DNA of 64,000 bases. It comes from Bidens hawaiensis (Eukaryota > Streptophyta > Magnoliopsida > Asterales > Asteraceae). The notes beneath the pieces were generated by a model. It made no database searches and was not told the DNA's origin. It saw only the letters and a program-made list of their open reading frames with translations. Made by a program: the position numbers and the translations under genes. The stretch is from positions 35,048-99,047 of the forward strand of contig JAIQDT010009170.1 in the NCBI GenBank assembly GCA_021521415.1, read 5' to 3'. Below are positions 31,965 to 44,519 of this stretch, in pieces (position 1 is the stretch's first letter; every line of letters starts with the position of its first letter).

Positions 31965-34953
31965 TTAAGCTTCAGTCTCTTGTGCATACTTCTTCTGTTG
32001 CTCTTTCCAATTTGATCCTGCATGTATGTCATAGGCAAAGCAGATCCTAATGACATTTCTATACGTTAAAGCTTGCTCCATGTCTTCGGGGGCGTAGAGA
32101 ATCTCTGTCTTGTACAGCGTGTAGACGTCCTCCCGTGACAAGTTTGTGAGCCACATAGGATCAAAGATACGAATTGTGCTCCAATTTCCATTGTCGTTGA
32201 GCACGATGACTGCTTCATGCAGTCTTCCGTCATAGTACCAATGCCTGAACGCTTTGTAGAAGTCCTGCTTCATCTTTCTTAGAGGAATCTTCTTCATCGT
32301 GAGTGGTGGCATGTACTTCAAAACAATCTTTGGCCTGTTGGTGATCGGATCGATCTCCCTTTTACTTGTATATCTCTTTGGCCTTTGTGGAGTGATCATC
32401 TTCCATTTTGAGCTGTATTCCATTCGCAATACACTCTGATAATACGTTGCAAATGGAGATGAACTTGCATAAAGCATATCAAGATAGTTAAGACGGTTTA
32501 GATCAAAAGTAGGAAGAGTCTTCAAGTCAGTGATACGTTGAAAGTACTCAACCCCTTTTTCTCTCTTGACAGCAATGCAATTAAGATCCTTCAGACACGC
32601 CCAAGCAATTATTTCACCTGAAGTTCTACGACCCTTCATCTTATAGGACATTGTGTGAGGAATGGTCGGCTTTGCTTGTCGTCTGGACCTTATCTTCTCA
32701 AGAATAGCGTTGAAAGCTTTCTTGCACTCTTCAGTTTTCTCAACGAAATCGGCTTGATCTGCATCAGAAGGCTGTTTCATTGTGTTTGACCTTTCGTCAG
32801 CCTTCTTCTGTATTTCCTCCTCTGTTACATTTTGAAAGAAGCTTGCCGAGTTAGGAAGATCTTCAGTTTGAGACGTGTAGTACTCTGGATATTCTTCCTG
32901 CGTCAAGTCTTCCATTTCGACTTCATCGAATTGAGAGGGATCAGCGGCCGTGGATGATGTTGAGTCAGGTGTAGCAGCCGAAGAAGATGTTTGTTCTGTT
33001 GAAGGCAAAGCCAGATACTTGCCTGTTTCTTCATTGTATAGCTCAAACATATGTTCCAGTTCTTCTTCTGTGAAATTGTGAGAAATTTCACCTTCTTCCA
33101 AGTCTCCACTTGCGAAGAATTGCTGCTCATCTGGATTGTCCAGTAAAAACGTGAAATATTCCGCTGCTGTTTTTGATTGCAGCGGTTGGACATTAAACGG
33201 ATCAGCATCACCTGTTTGATTACACAAACACAAAGTAACAACAAATTTAAGTAAACATATGTAATATCATAAACATTAAATACAATATCATTACATATGA
33301 AACTAGGTTTACAAACAAATCATTAATTGAAAAGATTTAACATTTAAGTCCTTACTACATTCACTCAAAATACTCTTAACTACCTTCACCTCCATCATCA
33401 GAAGAGTCCAGTTCGTCTGTGTCCACATCGACATTGGTTGGACCTTCCAGACGAAGAACATCACCCTTCAGCTCAGTCACTCTTGCTTCAAGGCGTAGAT
33501 TTGACTCTCTCAGCTCGGTGATCAAAGAACCTTGTTCATTGATCGAAGATCCCTGTTCAGCGACAGTAGCATTTAACTGACTATTTTCAAGCCTGAGCAT
33601 TTCGTTCTCAGCTTGAAGTTTAGCAATCTGCTCATCTCTGAGCCGATTCTGTTCTTCTTGCTCTGCCTTGAACAGTAACATCTTCATCATCGCCTTGTGC
33701 AAATCAGCAAGTTCGGATGCAACCTTTTGAGGTATGGCCATTTCAGGTTGAGCTTGAGGAATAGGTTGTTGAGCTGACTGCGGTGTTGGTGGCTGTGCTG
33801 GTTGAGCAGGAGGAGCAGCAGAAGTCCCGACGGATGGTAACATTGAGGGACGCGGTTGATCGGGAAATAAGCTTCGATACTTCCGAGTAACCTTCTTCTT
33901 TTGCCTCTTTGCAGGCCTTTCTTCTCCTACATCTATGTCGGCCGGATTTTCCACGGCTCTGACTTCCTCACCAGTTTCCAACTCTTCTTCATTTAGAAAC
34001 GAATCAGCCTCCTTTTCAGCTTCGGTCCTTGTATCTTCAGGGACCGCCACCTCCTCAGTGTCAGAGTCGTCGCTTGATTCCTGCAAAGGTAAGTTTTCGA
34101 CGTCTGAGTCACTGGTATCATTTCTCCATTTCCTTTTAGGAGGGGCCCTGTAAGACGGATTCACCAAATGCCCGAAGCATCTTTTGATTGGTGGCCTGGT
34201 TGGACGTTCCTTGTAAGATTTGAGACGGTTGAGAGTCTCATTTTTCATGTGGTCCAGTTTCACCACATCACCTTCGTTTTCTTTCAGTAACCCTGGTGCT
34301 TGAGTATCGACAATCATTTGCACGAACCGTGGGAACTGTAGAAACTTCTCACTTTTCCCTTGCTTCAACGTGATGTTCTCGACCATATGACCGAAAGTCA
34401 TCTGAGAGAAGTTGTATGGTCGGTTCATCACCAAAGCAGCTACAGTGAACTGCATGCTTTCCCTCAGCTTGTCAAAGCTGGTTCGTTGAGGGCCCAAGCA
34501 GTGCATCACAACGTGTGCCAAATATTTGAACTCGGGGCACAAGTTGGCCTTATGAAGCAGACCGGCATTGAGGTCGCCGTCATACTTCATACGTGCGAAA
34601 CATCCTCTTGTTGCAGCAGGATGTAGGGAGGTCGGGTCTGATTCATCATCTTCAAATCCACAGACTTCTCGAATGACCTGGGCAGATATAACAATTGCAT
34701 GCCCTCTAACGGTGGAGCGAATAACCGACGGCACGACTGATTTGTCGTGCGTGGCATTTCTCCAAAATTCTTGTTGGATAGACATGATAGGCTCAATAAT
34801 CCTAGAGATGGGTCCAGAGATCCTCGACCTCTTCAGAAACTTTATCACCGTTGCAAAGTCTTTCCCGTGGCTCGACTTTTCGTCTAGAAAAGCCACGATG
34901 TTGTGCTTGATGGACGTTTTGTACGGGACAACCACTTCTGCAACTTCAGCCAT
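31965..34953 (-). CDS. Post-pol accessory ORF of element C, with a predicted 172-nt intron
   Basis: Unknown function; homologue of the element B aORF. Exon 1 (34953-33384) has the first domain (RSRISGPISRIIEPI, VIREVCGFEDD, MNRPYNFSQMTFGHM, FPRFVQMIVDTQAPG, FGHLVNPSYRAP), an acidic and Pro/Gln-rich middle and a coiled coil (EEQNRLRDEQIAKLQAENEM). The open frame would stop at 33376. However, GAAG/GTAGTT at 33384/33383 and AATCAAACAG/G at 33212/33211 bound a T-rich 172-base stretch; removing it joins frames exactly (GGE then GDADPFN). Exon 2 (33211-31965) carries the C-terminal domain (KREKGVEYFQRITDLKTLP, IFDPMWLTNLSREDVYTLYK, ILYAPEDMEQALTYRNVIRI). The joined frame is 938 residues with no lesions. 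Element B has no intron at this place. No membrane segment is seen, which argues against a classical envelope protein. Confidence 0.75.
33212..33383 (-). other. Predicted intron in element C aORF
   Basis: 172 bases, strongly A/T-rich, GT...AG, with a TAATCAAACAG acceptor. Both flanking frames are open and in phase after removal (1+2). Two separate ORFs with a stop between them would otherwise be needed. Confidence 0.6.
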
Positions 34954-34959
34954 TTAAAT

Positions 34960-35324
34960 CTGTAACCATAAACGTGTTAGAACAAACAGATATCGAAACG
35001 ACTGAATGCGTTTAAACTTTTCAAATTTTCTGGACTGGTTCGATCGAACGAGCCACACATTCGATCGGATGAGCTATTCATTCGATCGAATGAGATCTGG
35101 TTCGATTACAGACAATCGAATGAGATAGAATTTCCCATTGACTTCTGATTCGATCGAACTAGTGATCGAATAAGTCACATTCGATCGAACAAGAGACTCG
35201 TTCGATCGAATCAACTGATTCGACTCATTCAAGCAAAATCCAGAAATGAAGAACACCCGAACCCGGAAAAACTTAAACGATCAAGAACTCGATCAAAACA
35301 CGGTTAAAAACATGTAAAACTTAC
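34960..35324 (-). other. Possible leader intron upstream of element C aORF
   Basis: A donor-like AAAT/GTAAGT at 35325/35324 and an acceptor-like GGTTACAG at 34960 lie just before the aORF ATG. The acceptor matches TTTGTTACAG before the element B aORF. The interval contains several TTCGATCGAA words. Confidence 0.4.
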
Positions 35325-35640
35325 ATTTTCGTGATCTACGTGAAAAATCGAATAATATGATCGGATCAAAAAGAGGGTTTGAGGAAAATCAATTTGAGAG
35401 CAAAAATCCGTAAAATATTTCGAATAAAACTGATCGATCGAATGAGTTTGAATATTTATACTATTTTTGGACTTATTCGATCGAACGGACTTGTTCGTTT
35501 GGACCATTCGATCGAATGAGATTCTATTCGATCGAATGAGTCTCTTCGCAACTGTTTACATTCCTCAACCACTGATTCGATCGAATCTGTTCATTCGATC
35601 GAGTTATTCGTTCGAATAGCAACCTATTCGATCGAATGAG
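35036..35640 (-). repeat. TTCGATCGAA array upstream of the aORF (C)
   Basis: About eighteen exact or one-off copies of the 10-base palindrome TTCGATCGAA lie in 600 bases, each followed by 'tgagt', 'tcagt' or 'cgag'-type tails. A TATA-like GTATAAATA (sense, 35461-35453) lies within. The placement matches the element B array at 17340-18045. Confidence 0.9.
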
Positions 35641-35959
35641 GGAAAACATTTGAAAAATAAATTTTTTAAATTTCTTATTTCCCGTCCATCGATCGTGATG
35701 CCTTTGAACCTGCACGAAAACATAAACTTTTGACACTTGGTTAGTTTTCGTAGACATTTTCCAATCCTGAGAGCTTCGTTCCTACAGAACATATAGATCA
35801 TAATACATTAGTAACAAATGGAAAAATATCAGGCTCAAACATCTTTGGGTTTTCTTGTCACTTCATTCTTTCTTTCATGCACAGCCTGTTGCACAGATGA
35901 ACATTTAGCAACCTGCATGAAGTTTTCTTTCATTCCTACACACTGGATAAACATTTAGT

Positions 35960-36147
35960 AGGAACAGACAGGGATCAGACTACCTGTCACGATGATTTCT
36001 CATCGATTCTCAAACAAACAGAAATAGATAAAATGAGAAAGAAAAAAAAAAATAAATAGAAATAAAATCTTTTTTTTGGTTTGTATCAAAATATTTACAG
36101 GGAGGGACAGGGATCAGACTACCTGTCACGATGATTTCTCATCAACA
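35960..36147 (-). repeat. Direct repeat of about 40 bp in the spacer (C)
   Basis: The phrase 'gacagggatcagactacc' followed by 'tgtcacgatgatttctcatc' occurs at 35967 and again at 36107. It lies between the palindrome array and the conserved module. Confidence 0.8.
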
Positions 36148-36192
36148 TTAAAGCAGAATAAAATAAATAAAAATAAAAAGATTAATTCAGAA

Positions 36193-36198
<6 letters not shown>

Positions 36199-36246
<48 letters not shown>
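36199..36246 (-). repeat. A48 tract (sense) in the spacer
   Basis: 48 T on the plus strand. One of three long sense-strand A tracts in the spacer of element C. Confidence 0.85.
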
Positions 36247-36251
<5 letters not shown>

Positions 36252-36353
36252 TCAAACTGAAATAAACAACTGTACAAAATTTTAAAACACATTATTTTTG
36301 GTTGAGAATGATCTATAATAAGAAATCATACAGACGTATATGACTGTCTACTG

Positions 36354-36356
<3 letters not shown>

Positions 36357-36402
<46 letters not shown>
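36357..36402 (-). repeat. A46 tract (sense) in the spacer
   Basis: 46 T on the plus strand at the aORF-proximal edge of the conserved module. Element B has none at this point. Confidence 0.85.
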
Positions 36403-36404
<2 letters not shown>

Positions 36405-36821
36405 GAATAAACGAAGTTAAACAAGACATAATGAATATTCTTTTTGTGAGAAAGATCCGAACAGGAATCATACTAATTACGTGACTGTCACACAGATCCG
36501 TGTTTAGCTGTATTATGACATAAAGAAACAGGTTGTGAGCATGTAAATAACTTAAAATGGTTTTCATCGTTTCTGTGATACGAGTTAGGTTCAATTATGT
36601 CTCAAAATTTAAGTGGGTATCAACTCAGAGATTATGATGCCTCCTATCTATTCTCAAAGCGTATTTGGCTTTCCCCAAGTCACCCCGAATTGACCTTGAC
36701 CCATAGTGTCTGATTAAAGTTGTAAGTGTCTTCATCTGCTTCCCGTTTTCTTTCTTTCTTACTCCATGATTGAGAAGTCTTGACATTGTTAACTCTAGAA
36801 TGTTTCAATCACTCATAATGT

Positions 36822-36872
<51 letters not shown>

Positions 36873-37530
36873 AGACTTCAGAGTAGTAAACAATTGCAAG
36901 TCCCGAATCTGGATCACTGCAGTTTCTTCACACACTATCTTTACGGGAATCAGAACACTTATGGGCTCGTGTATGACTGGGTAATCGCTTTTCTGCCTAT
37001 CATTCGGAAAGATATATATGAAGACATACAAAACTCTTAAGGAGTTTCCACGTAAAATCGAGTAGATTTAGTTTGTATCACATCTACTTTTACGCACCAT
37101 AAAAAGCTACCATGACACACAATGACCGTTCTAAAGCCTTTTAAGCCTAATAACTTCACTAGTTAAGCACACAGAATCAGTGTATCTATCATTTTCCAAG
37201 GTTGGATCAATTTCTCATTTTCTGAATATATATGAATGTCTTTTAAAACATATAACGTTTAAATTATTTCGCCCCGATCAAGTCAAAGTCTTCAGGTAAA
37301 CGGCTATCCTGAAGATCCAATGGATCAACTGGACCGACCACATACGAGTATGTGTCCTTCTAACTAAGTATAACCGACTATTTTTCAGCGAAAGAATAAA
37401 GACCCATCAAAACCCGCCCCGATCACTTTCAGTCATCTGGTTAATGGCTATCCTCATAATCTACTAGTAGAAGTAAGGACCAACACACATCCGAAAATGT
37501 GTCCATCAAACTGAGGTAACCGACATAATT
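36403..37530 (-). ncRNA. Conserved non-coding spacer module between pol and aORF (C)
   Basis: Counterpart of 15994-17160 in element B. Exact shared runs lie at 36621-36694 (74 bases) and 36963-37027 (65 bases). The hairpins CACATAC/GTATGTG (37339-37354), GATCCA/TGGATC and TCTTCAGG/CCTGAAGA are kept. In the last one the mismatched pair of element B is a perfect pair here. The reading frame containing PNDRQKSDYPVIHEP is open in both elements but has no ATG, and silent positions are as conserved as the rest. That favours selection on the nucleic acid. RNA status is inferred. Confidence 0.5.
36824..36867 (-). repeat. A44 tract (sense) inside the conserved module
   Basis: 44 T on the plus strand at the exact place of the A20 tract of element B. 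Confidence 0.85.
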
Positions 37531-37814
37531 TTAAGCGATAGTGATGTATAAAAATTTAATATTTGAAAAATGAAAATAAGCTGTACAGACATAACAAATC
37601 TTTTTGATGTCTCAGTATGATAGCGTCTGTGTACTATCACCTTTCTTGAACAAGATCAACTTCTCAAAATTTTGAAATTTTTTAATGTTTTTGGGTTTTT
37701 GTATTTTATATTGTTTTTGGTTTTTCTTGAAACCTTTCTCCCCCTAGAATTTATAAAAAACAAAATCTTTTTGGACTTTTTCAAATTTTTAAGAAAAGAA
37801 AAAATGAAAACAAT

Positions 37815-40800
37815 TTAAATGATATCTTCAGGAACATCATCTGATATACGTTTAACGCCGTTGATCTCTAGTAAATATAAAAACCGTGGTTTATCAAATG
37901 CTTTAGTGAAGAGATCAGCGCGTTGTTCCTGAGTGGGGATTTTTATCACATCGATTAACTTCTTTTCGTAGCAATCACGAAGGAAGTGATATCGAATTTC
38001 GATGTGCTTCGTTTTGCTAAAATGGACCGGATTTTTGGTAATTGAAATTGCAGCAGAATTATCAATATATATGGGAGTAGTAGAACATTCAATACCGTAG
38101 TCACGCATTTGTTGCTGAATCCAAATAACTTGAGAACAGCAACTGGCAGCCGCAATGTATTCCGCCTCAGCTGTTGAAGTGGAGACTGACGTCTGCTTTT
38201 TGCATTGCCACGTTACTAAACGACTTCCAAAGAACTGACATCCTGCTGTTGTTGATTTGTAATCGAGTTTACAACCACCATAGTCCGAATCACTGTACGC
38301 ATGTAGATCAAAGTTATCATCATGAGGATACCAAAGACCCCAATCTGGAGTACCCTTCAGATAACGCAAAATTCTTTTGACTGCAATCAGATGGGAGACC
38401 TTCGGCTTTGACTGGTAACGTGCACAGAGACACGTAGCAAACATTATGTCTGGCCGAGAAGCAGTCAGGTACATTAGAGATCCGATGATCCCTCTATAGT
38501 GAGTTGGATTGATCAATTCACCCTTCTCGTCAGGATTAATCCCGTGATTAACCTCTAAAGGAGTTCCCTGTGAAGAAGAACTCAACATCTCAAACCGTTT
38601 CAAGATGTCATTGACGTATTTTGTCTGGTGAATGAAGATACCGGAATCTTTTTGATCAACTTGAAGTCCTAAGAAGAACTTCATCTCACCCATGGAGCTC
38701 ATTTCAAATTTTTCTTTCATCACTTGTTCGAACTCCTTACAAAGTGTTTTATTCGTGGACCCGAAGATGATGTCGTCCACGTACACTTGTACCATAATTA
38801 GATCTCCTTCTTTTTCTTTTGAGAATAGTGTGCAGTCAATGGTTCCCCTTCTAAACCCGTTGTTCAGAAGGTGTTTGGATAGTTCTTTATACCAAGCTCT
38901 CGGGGCTTGGTGAAGACCGTACAAAGCCTTGTTGAGCAGATAGGCTTTGTCCTTGTGATATGGGTCTTCAAAACCTGGAGGTTGTGCCACATATACGGTC
39001 TCTTCGATGTGACCGTACAAAAAGGCACTCTTGACGTCCATTTGATATACTTTGAATTTCTTGAAAGATGCATACGCCAAGAACATCCGGATTGCCTCCA
39101 AACGAGCAACCGGAGCATATACCTCATTGTAGTCTAGGCCTTCGATTTGCCTAAACCCTTGGACCACCAGGCGGGCTTTGTTGCGAACAATCACTCCACG
39201 ATCGTCACGTTTACATTTTAGTACCCACTTAGTGCCAATTTTCTTCTGTCATTTGGGGAGATCCACCAGCTTCCACACACCAAGTCTTTTAAACTGCAAT
39301 AATTCCTCTTGCATGGCTGAGACCCAGTTGGAATCTTTCAGCGCATCGGTGGTGCTGTGTGGTTCTTCTTGTGCTAAGAAGCATTCATGGGCATTAAGAG
39401 CAACTGATCCTGACTCCATCATTTCTGTGTAGAGACCAAAATTCAGCTGTCGCCGAGTTTTGACACCCTGTTGAAAGTCCCCTATAATGTTGTCTTGTGG
39501 ATGATCACGTTCAGTCCTAACAACCGGATTGTCAGAAACGACAACATTTTGTTCCAAGTTAGTTAAGTTCGGCTCAGGAACTGGAGCGGATTGTGGTGCC
39601 TCTGAAGTAGACGTTAGAGGCTGATCTGCATTCGGCACTTCTTGATTTGACGATGAAGGTTGTGACGTAACCTGAGTTGGTGCCGATTGTACATCATCTG
39701 CTGGAGATTCATCTTCAGATTCAGATTCGGAAGATTCTTGAACTTGATCGCTAGACTCTGTGGAGGAAGATGATGACGGACCAGGATGAGTTGAAGATTG
39801 CAAAGATTCATCAGGAGGTGCATTTTGCGCCTCATACATCATTTGAATAGCAATCTCATACAGATTGAATGACTTGAACAGTTTGTCATAATCAAATAAC
39901 CAGTCTTCTCCTGTCCCCTTGGCTGGTTCTGTGTAGCGTTGAACATCGACATGGTACCATTCTTCAACTAATTTTGTTGTTCTGTTGAAGACCCTTTTGA
40001 GAGGTATGCTGTAACCCAGAAAATAGCCGTTGATGATCTTCTCCTCGAACTTATTATCGACTTGCCTTTTAAGTAACGTGCAAAGAGCCCCGAATGGTTC
40101 CAGGTGCTCTAAGTTAGGCCTTCGTCGTTGAAGAAGCTCGAAACTTGTCTTGCCGTGGCGCTTGACGATGCCTACCCGATTTAATGTGAAACAGGCGTTG
40201 GCAATTGCCTCACTCCAAAACGTAACAGGTAACACTGAGTCGGCTAACATTGTTCTTGCTGTCTCGATTAACGTACGATTTTTCCTTTCAGCAACCCCGT
40301 TCATTTGTGGAACATATGGGGCACTGAACTCCTGAACGATCCCTTTTTCTTTGCAGAAATTTTCAACATTCGCATTTTTAAATTCTGTACCGTTATCTGA
40401 CCGCATTCTTCGAACCTTCAGATTGTATTGAGACTCAATAGTTGTAACCAGCAGTTGTATACACCCAAACGTTTCTGATTTTACTTTCAAGAAAAACACC
40501 CAAGAGAATCTAGAATATTCATCAGTAACCACTAGACAGTATGAGTGCCCAGAGATACTTTTGACGCTTATTGGGCCAAAAAGATCCATATGAAGGAGTT
40601 CCAACGGAATATCAATTGAGTGGAAACTCTTAGACTTGTGGGACCTTTTTATCTGCTTTCCGGCTTTGCACTTCACACATGAATCAGGGAGACGAAAACT
40701 TCTCAGATTAACTCCCTCAACTAGTCTGCGGTGCACAAGCTTGTTCATGTTCCTGACATTTATGTGTCCCATCCGTCTATGCCATAAGACAGTATCACGT

Positions 40801-41231
40801 TCGGATGCCTTGGACACGAAACATGTCGCCGTTGGAGACGTTGACCCTGCCTTAGCCATATCCAGAATGTAAAGATCACTCTGGCGTGCAGCTGACATTA
40901 AAACCTTGTCTTCAGGAAAGTTGAAATCCTTAGGCAAGATGTGGCAATCTCGGTCGTCAAACATAACTTTGAAACCTTTGTCGCAGATTTGACTTATCGA
41001 CAACAGGTTGTTCTCCAACTCTTTGATGAAATTTACTTTCTCAAACGAAATTCGCCCATTAGACACCATTCCTTGGGCCGTGATATAACCTCCTTGATTT
41101 CCTGCAAAGGAAACTGCACCTCCTTTTATTTGTCTGACACTTGAAAGGAGATTCATGTTTCCAGTCATGTGCCTGGAAGCTCCTGAGTCTATGATCCACA
41201 TGTTGAATCTTGGATCATATAGAGCAACCTG
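37815..41231 (-). pseudogene. pol: Pol of copia element C, one nonsense codon
   Basis: Domains in order are protease (WIIDSGASRHMTG), GAG-pre-integrase ([14 protein letters not shown]), integrase ([49 protein letters not shown]), RT (QMDVKSAFLYGHIEE, VAQPPGF, YVDDIIFGS) and RNase H (AYSDSDYGGC, AEAEYIAAASCC, HIEIRYHFLRD). One in-frame TGA at 39248-39246 follows ...VDLPK, just before the RT region (KIGTKWVLKCKRDD); a CGA-to-TGA change is plausible. The frame is otherwise open from the GTGCAG at the gag junction to 37815. There is no ATG start. The frame is the same as the preceding gag frame, so either stop readthrough or splicing could join them. Confidence 0.92.
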
Positions 41232-41250
41232 CACACAAAAACAAAAGGTT
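41228..41250 (-). promoter_or_regulatory. Splice-acceptor-like site at the gag-pol junction (C)
   Basis: In sense, the gag stop TAA is followed by ACCTTTTGTTTTTGTGTGCAG/G. A strong donor-like AAG/GTAAGT lies in gag at 42744/42743. Both are at codon boundaries, so the join would be in frame and skip 1515 bases. Confidence 0.45.
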
Positions 41251-44200
41251 TAAATATCATTGGAAACCCAAGCCCTTAAGGTCTTGGGTTTTCCATCTTC
41301 ATCACGAATGAACAATTCAATCCATTTACCCTCATTAACACTGTTTTCAGATTTGACGTTGTTATCAACAGTGTTAGTTTTCTTAGGTTTCCAAAAGTCA
41401 GTCTTCTTCTCAGCATGTTTGAGATAGCTGGTTGAAGACTGAGTTTCACTTGTCGAAGTGGAAACACTTGGATCTGAGGGGTTTGGGGATTGGTGTGGTG
41501 AGGTTGGCTGAGGTTTCCGAGGAGAAACCGACCTCGGTGTGTGAAACCGTTCTTGACCTTGAATGTCAATGGTCGGTCGCCTCCTAGGAGGTGACTTGAC
41601 ATACCTCGGATCCGGAGTCGATATGTACTGCTTAGGATCCGTGTACTTATAGCAAAATCTTGCTATATGCCCTACCTCTCCACACGAAAAACAGTAGTTT
41701 CTCCCCCTTTGACTTGGTGGAGAGAAATAACTCTGGTTTTGTCTGTTATCATAGTACCCCCTGGATTTGACATTTTGGGGTGGAGTTTGTCTAGGAGGGT
41801 GTTTTGGGAAATTATGTTTTTCAGGCCGGGACCGAGACGATCCGAGCGCGTTCGAGACGGAAGGTTTGATGACCAAAGACGGATAGAAACAAACACGAAA
41901 CAAACGATTTCATTGATAAAAACGAAAGATTACATGCTTGTTAAACACTGAAATCACGATCTATGGCAGGGGGAAATTATGTTTTTCATTAACGTTACCC
42001 TCCTTTACAAACTGGGTACTATGTTCCACATAGACTTTCTCAGATTTAGGATTAAACTTTTTCTTCTGAGAACTTCTTGTTGTTGTTGCCTTTGACTTAG
42101 ATGGTGGTGGGCCCGATTTAGTTGTGGAACCTAAGTCTGTGGCATCAACATTTTGTTTGGACTCAGGAGCCGGGTCAATGACTTCTTTACCCTTAGACTT
42201 AGAAATTTGGTTTGTGTCCTCGGGTATATAATCATTTGATTCATCATCCGGCACAGCTCCTGGTGTGCTTGAAAATTGATTCAGGATCGGGGGTGGGACA
42301 TTGTTATATCCCACGCCTCTTTCCTTTTTGCCTCGGAACTCGGGAATGATGTGTTCTAATAAATAAGATGAATTTGAGTAACTTTTTAATTTGAAATTCA
42401 ATGATTCAAAATCAGCTTTCAAGTTTTCCAATTCTTTTTTCAAAACATTATTCTTATTTATGTGAAAATTGATAGAGTCTTGTTGATTCAGAACACATAT
42501 TTCAAGTTCCTTGTTCTGACGCTTAAGGCTATCAATCTTTTCTTTAAAAACAGACTCTTTCTGCTTCCAAGCCTTATTCTGTGCAAGCGCGTCAGTCAGT
42601 TCCATTAAAGATCTTGAGGCTGCTTGTTTGTAAGCCTCGAGATCTTCAATTCTCTCTTTTAGAGATTGAATTTCTTGTTCATACAATTCACATTTTAAAC
42701 ATTTAACATTTTCTGGTTTGGGAGTTGATGGGTTAGAACTTACCTTGGCATTTGATGTCTCTGCCATGAATGCAAAGCAAAGATTCCCAGCTTTTTCCAG
42801 AAACGATGCAGAAGTTGCTTTAGACTCTACTTCGTTGACTTCTTCAACTTTAGCAGCCTCTGCGGGAATTGTCGAACATGGAGATGTTTGAGGAACATTT
42901 GACTCTTTTTCGTGATCCTCCTTAATCTCCAAAGATACCACTTCAACCTCAGGTTCTCCTTCATGGACTTCAGCAGCTGGTTCATCGACAGTATATTCTT
43001 CATTGGTCGAGGAAACAACAGACTCTGTTTCAGAGTTTTCATCTACTACTGTGACATCAGCCATGTTGATGCTCAAGTTCCATGTCTCGCCTTCATCCCC
43101 TTGAACTGCAAGAGCAGTTTCGTTGTTGATGTCGACGTTGTTTGCTGCGGTTTGATTTTGAGGGACCAGTTGTCTCTCAAGGTTGACAGTTGCAGCTGCT
43201 GCAGCAGGAGTGGATGATGATGAAGTGGTTCGGAAGGGATATTGGTGACCTTCCCTTCTTGGCTTCGAGCACTCCTTGGCAAAGTGACCAAGTTCGCCAC
43301 AGTTGTAGCATTTTACTTTGTTTTTATCAAAGCCGAACTTGGATTTGTTGTTTATTGAGAGGGCCTGACCTGTTTTCTTCGTCCACTTTCTGGCCCTTCG
43401 GAACGCACTGCCAAGAGCCCACATAATGTCTATGCGTTCCATATCATCTTCGTCAAGCTGTTCATAGTCATCGCTGTCCAGATGACTATTTCCTAGCTTA
43501 CCCGCCACCATTAAACTGTAGGACTCAATTATCGTGCCTAGAGTTGCCATGTGTTCTTTGGCAACCTCCACTGTTACTGTTCCCAAGCCTTCAGTATTCA
43601 ACGTTGCTTTCTCCGTTGACTTGGGTCCGGAGTTAGTACTTGAGTTTCCAGAAGTTGATAGTGGGACGGAAGATCTCGTTTCAGTCCCCTTTGATTGATT
43701 TGACGTTGAGGAGACAAAAGCAGTCTTCATCGGAGCATGATCAGTTGAATCTGACAAAGGAGGTTTTGACATGTAAAGTGATTTGTCAGAAGTTGATCTC
43801 GGTTTTCTGGAAGAGGCTCTTAGTTCAGCCTCTTCGTGTCTGATTTCTTTAATAAAATCAGACAGGAGAATCGTCTCCAGCTGATGACTTCTTCTCATTA
43901 CTGTCAGGAAGGTGCTCCAGCTAGGTGGAAGTCCTTGTGCAAGACATCTAACTTTCTCAGTCCCTGTAGTTTTGACGTTATAGGACTTGAGTTCTGACAT
44001 TAGATGGTAAAATCTCGACAGTAACGACTCAATATCTTCTCCCGACTCTGGACTAAACAGATCAAATTCACGCTTGAGCTCCCGTGCGTGAATTTCTCTA
44101 AGGGAATCAGATCCTTCACATCGGTCAACCAGTGCGTTCCAAAGAGTTGACGCTGTAGTAAACTGGTTAAACTGATGAAAAAGATCAGTGGAGAGTGCTT

Positions 44201-44492
44201 GTGATAGTAAGGAGAAGGCTTTCTTCTCAGCATCGAAGGCTATCTTTTGTTCTTCAGATAGCCTAAAGTAGCTCAACGACTCACCATCATCATTCGTTGG
44301 ATGCACCCAACTTGTCTGGACAGCTTCCCAAAGTCCAGGATTTACACCTGTAAGATGAATCTGGAATCGTGTCTTCCAGGTAGTAAAGTCGTTTAATGTC
44401 ATCAGCTTTGGTGGCTTGTTGTAGCTTCCCGATTCAGAATCGCTTTCGAGAATCGATTGGATCCTCTTGTTGGTACTCGAACTTGAAGCCAT
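41250..44492 (-). pseudogene. gag: Gag of copia element C, broken by a 147-bp insertion
   Basis: The Gag starts at the ATG at 44492. The N-terminal copia Gag domain (DFTTWKTRFQIHL, LWNALVDRCEG, IESLLSRFYHLMSEL, CLAQGLPPSW) is followed by a CCHC knuckle (CYNCGELGHFAKEC) near residue 394. Next come an acidic stretch, a coiled coil at about 600-720 (SLKERIEDLEAYKQ, ENLKADFESLNFKL) and a basic tail. The frame meets TAG at 41961 inside the inserted segment. After the insertion the same frame resumes and carries a second knuckle (CFSCGEVGHIARFC) and ends at 41250. Insertion plus duplication is 165 bases, a multiple of three, so only the stop inside it breaks the protein. Confidence 0.88.
41824..41970. 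mobile_element. 147-bp insertion with 18-bp direct repeats inside gag
   Basis: Both edges carry GGGAAATTATGTTTTTCA (41806-41823 and 41971-41988), so a segment was inserted with an 18-base duplication. The insert begins GGCCGGGACCGAGACG on the plus strand and on the minus strand contains 'tatcaatgaaatcg', a phrase usual in the transcript end of plant LTRs or genes. It has no tail, TIR or ORF. It may be a retroposed or repair-filler fragment. Confidence 0.75.
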
Positions 44493-44519
44493 TTTTGATC
44501 CTTTGGTTAACTTTGAACT

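Noticed and set aside
35036..35640. CRISPR-like array (regular TTCGATCGAA repeats)
   Set aside because: Repeat is only 10 bases and palindromic, spacers are irregular and similar, and the context is a plant retrotransposon leader.
36313..36594. Frame ending in poly-lysine
   Set aside because: Created by the internal A46 tract; the rest is the conserved non-coding module.
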